Positions 62,649 through 64,000 of a stretch of 64,000 nucleotides of DNA are shown here, one piece after another. The stretch is from Bacteroidia bacterium. Lineage in GTDB: Bacteria > Bacteroidota > Bacteroidia > Chitinophagales > Chitinophagaceae. Numbering within the stretch: the stretch's first letter is position 1; each line of letters opens with the position of its first letter. The notes under the pieces are model-generated. The model was not told where the DNA came from. It saw nothing but the letters and a program-made list of their open reading frames with translations, and ran no database searches. The stretch lies in NCBI GenBank assembly GCA_030427635.1, contig JAUIBA010000009.1:87987-151986 (forward strand), given 5' to 3'. A program made the position numbers and the translations under genes.

Positions 62649-63812
62649 ATGAGCCAGAGCATACTAGTAATAGATGACGAAAAAGCAATACGCAAAGTAC
62701 TTACAGAGATACTCACCTTTGAGGGCTTCACAGTAGATGAGGCTGCCGATGGCGCTGAAGGAGCCAAAAAGATAAAAGAGGGCAATTATGACTGTATCCT
62801 GTGCGATGTGAAAATGCCTAAAATGGATGGTATGGAAGTGTTGCAACTGGCTAAGCAGGAACGTCCTGACACTCCCTTTATAGTGATATCGGGACATGGC
62901 ACGATAGAGACGGCCGTAGATGCTGTGAAGAAGGGGGCATATGACTACATATCCAAGCCACCGGACCTGAACCGACTGCTGATAACGATACGCAATGCGA
63001 TGGACAAAAAGTCGCTGGTGACGGAAACAAAGCAGCTGCGCAAGCGTATATCGCGCGGGTATGAGATGATAGGCGAAAGTGAACCTATCATGCGTATACA
63101 TGATACAATAGCCAAGGTAGCACCTACTGATGCCCGCGTGCTGATAACCGGTGAAAATGGCGTGGGTAAGGAGCTGGTAGCACGCCGCATACATGAGCTC
63201 AGTAACCGGTCGGCAGGACCGATAATAGAGGTGAACTGTGCGGCTATACCCAGTGAGCTGATAGAGAGTGAGCTATTTGGCCATGAAAAAGGGTCATTCA
63301 CATCGGCAATAAAGCAAAGAATAGGCAAGTTTGAACAGGCCAATGGCGGAACCCTGTTTCTGGACGAAATAGGCGATATGCACCTGGATGCACAGGCAAA
63401 GATGCTACGCGCACTGCAGGAGGGCAAAATAACGCGTGTAGGCGGCGAAAAAGATATAAAAGTAGATGTGCGTGTACTGGCGGCTACCAATAAGAATCTG
63501 ATGGAAGAGGTAGACGCCAAGAAGTTCCGACTAGACCTATACCACCGCCTGAGTGTGATACTGATACAGGTGCCCTCTCTGAATGCCCGTAAGGAGGACA
63601 TACCGGCACTGGTAAACCATTTCCTTAAAGCGATAAGTGATGAGTACAAACAAACACCCAAAGAGATAGAAAAAGAAGCAATAGAGGCGTTGCAGGCGCA
63701 TAACTGGACTGGTAACATAAGGGAGCTGCGCAATGTGGTGGAGCGCCTCATAATACTCTCTGACAAAACGATTACCCAAAAGGATGTGGAGTCGTATATA
63801 CTTATAGCATAA
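62649..63812 (+). CDS. NtrC-like receiver-AAA+ protein lacking the Fis-type HTH
   Basis: A 387-residue response regulator: receiver domain with Asp53 in CDVKMPKMDG (about 1-125) and a sigma-54-interaction-type AAA+ domain (about 145-370) with Walker A GENGVGKE and Walker B TLFLDEIGD. The sigma-54 contact loop, normally GAFTGA, reads GSFTSA. The chain ends after the AAA+ domain (QKDVESYILIA) without the C-terminal Fis-like DNA-binding helix-turn-helix, so it is about 60-80 residues shorter than NtrC. It likely does not work as a classical enhancer-binding activator. A terminator follows. Confidence 0.9.
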   Translation: MSQSILVIDDEKAIRKVLTEILTFEGFTVDEAADGAEGAKKIKEGNYDCILCDVKMPKMDGMEVLQLAKQERPDTPFIVISGHGTIETAVDAVKKGAYDYISKPPDLNRLLITIRNAMDKKSLVTETKQLRKRISRGYEMIGESEPIMRIHDTIAKVAPTDARVLITGENGVGKELVARRIHELSNRSAGPIIEVNCAAIPSELIESELFGHEKGSFTSAIKQRIGKFEQANGGTLFLDEIGDMHLDAQAKMLRALQEGKITRVGGEKDIKVDVRVLAATNKNLMEEVDAKKFRLDLYHRLSVILIQVPSLNARKEDIPALVNHFLKAISDEYKQTPKEIEKEAIEALQAHNWTGNIRELRNVVERLIILSDKTITQKDVESYILIA

Positions 63813-63834
63813 ACATAACCGATACTATTAACTA

Positions 63835-63867
63835 AGAGCGGCAGTCATAAAGACTGCCGCTCTTTTT
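63835..63867 (+). terminator. Strong terminator after the NtrC-like gene
   Basis: A perfect 12-bp stem (63835-63846 with 63852-63863) with a 5-base loop, followed by TTTTT (63863-63867). Confidence 0.85.
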
Positions 63868-63939
63868 ATGTTTATACAGATATATAGGCCAAAAATGGTT
63901 GGTAAAATCTGCTGTAATCCTTTACTGCATTGATTTTGG

Positions 63940-63976
63940 AAGAAGTTTATTGAAATTAGTTTCAATAAACTTCTTT
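63940..63976. terminator. Perfect 16-bp AT-rich hairpin near the window end
   Basis: Arms 63940-63955 and 63960-63975 pair perfectly around TTAG. No gene lies between it and the previous terminator. It may serve a gene entering from beyond the window on the minus strand. Confidence 0.4.
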
Positions 63977-64000
63977 GCTTTATGGTTACTTCAAAAAAAA

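Noticed and set aside
63940-63976. Perfect hairpin at the window end as part of a mobile element
   Set aside because: A single hairpin with no gene beside it is better explained as a terminator of a gene outside the window.

Overview
The window looks like ordinary chromosome of a member of the Bacteroidota, most likely Chitinophagales/Chitinophagaceae-like. Signs of this: at least eighteen promoter boxes of the Bacteroidota -7 type (TAnnTTTG), type IX secretion (T9SS) sorting domains of both kinds, a PorP/SprF-type outer-membrane protein, giant PKD-repeat surface proteins, DUF4402, DUF4293 and DUF4476 proteins, a fused E1 alpha-beta 2-oxoacid dehydrogenase, and heavy use of the Ile codon ATA. 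I found no tRNA, rRNA, CRISPR array, transposase, prophage or classical defence island. The genus is inference; the phylum is well supported.

Layout. 0-7.6 kb: the start of clpX (minus, cut by the window edge), a fused 2-oxoacid:ferredoxin oxidoreductase alpha subunit without its beta partner, a DinB-like protein, a minus-strand operon of a 3-hydroxyacyl-CoA dehydrogenase and two related outer-membrane proteins, an FAH-family hydrolase, and a beta carbonic anhydrase. 7.6-16.9 kb: membrane-anchored dihaem cytochrome c, lipid kinase plus nadC, a YjbR-like protein, a YfhO-type membrane protein, a Sel1-repeat protein, a secreted SGNH-PKD-T9SS protein and a lipoprotein. 17-25.3 kb: fused E1 dehydrogenase; a small metal/redox cluster (YjdI-CDGSH fusion, His/Cys-rich secreted protein, pirin); DUF4402 and DUF4476 proteins; nhaD. 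25.3-35.7 kb: a three-gene minus-strand surface operon of two collinear ~1500-residue PKD proteins with type-B T9SS sorting domains and one PorP/SprF protein. 35.9-44.9 kb: mutL, clpC, a STAS protein, a pseudouridine synthase, two unknown envelope proteins and a Nudix hydrolase.

45-53.8 kb: sixA overlapping an unusual kinase-RapZ fusion, an Nfu iron-sulfur protein, manC, a lipoprotein cytochrome c, a GNAT enzyme, a LecA-like protein and serS. This block is bracketed by two inverted copies of a ~245-bp conserved noncoding element with its own promoter, two nearly identical blocks at fixed spacing and a terminator-like end. I regard this element as the most novel thing in the window. 53.9-64 kb: a T9SS type-A protein between REP-like hairpin repeats, an XRE regulator with dgt, a LytS/LytTR two-component pair, a TonB-dependent receptor and a NtrC-like protein with an altered sigma-54 contact loop and no DNA-binding domain.

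Regulatory sites are often legible. -7 boxes sit just upstream of most genes, and in two cases the box ends 4-7 bases from the start codon, implying nearly leaderless mRNAs. Several inverted repeats lie in promoters (20611-20634, 22095-22145, 42144-42167, 7591-7603).
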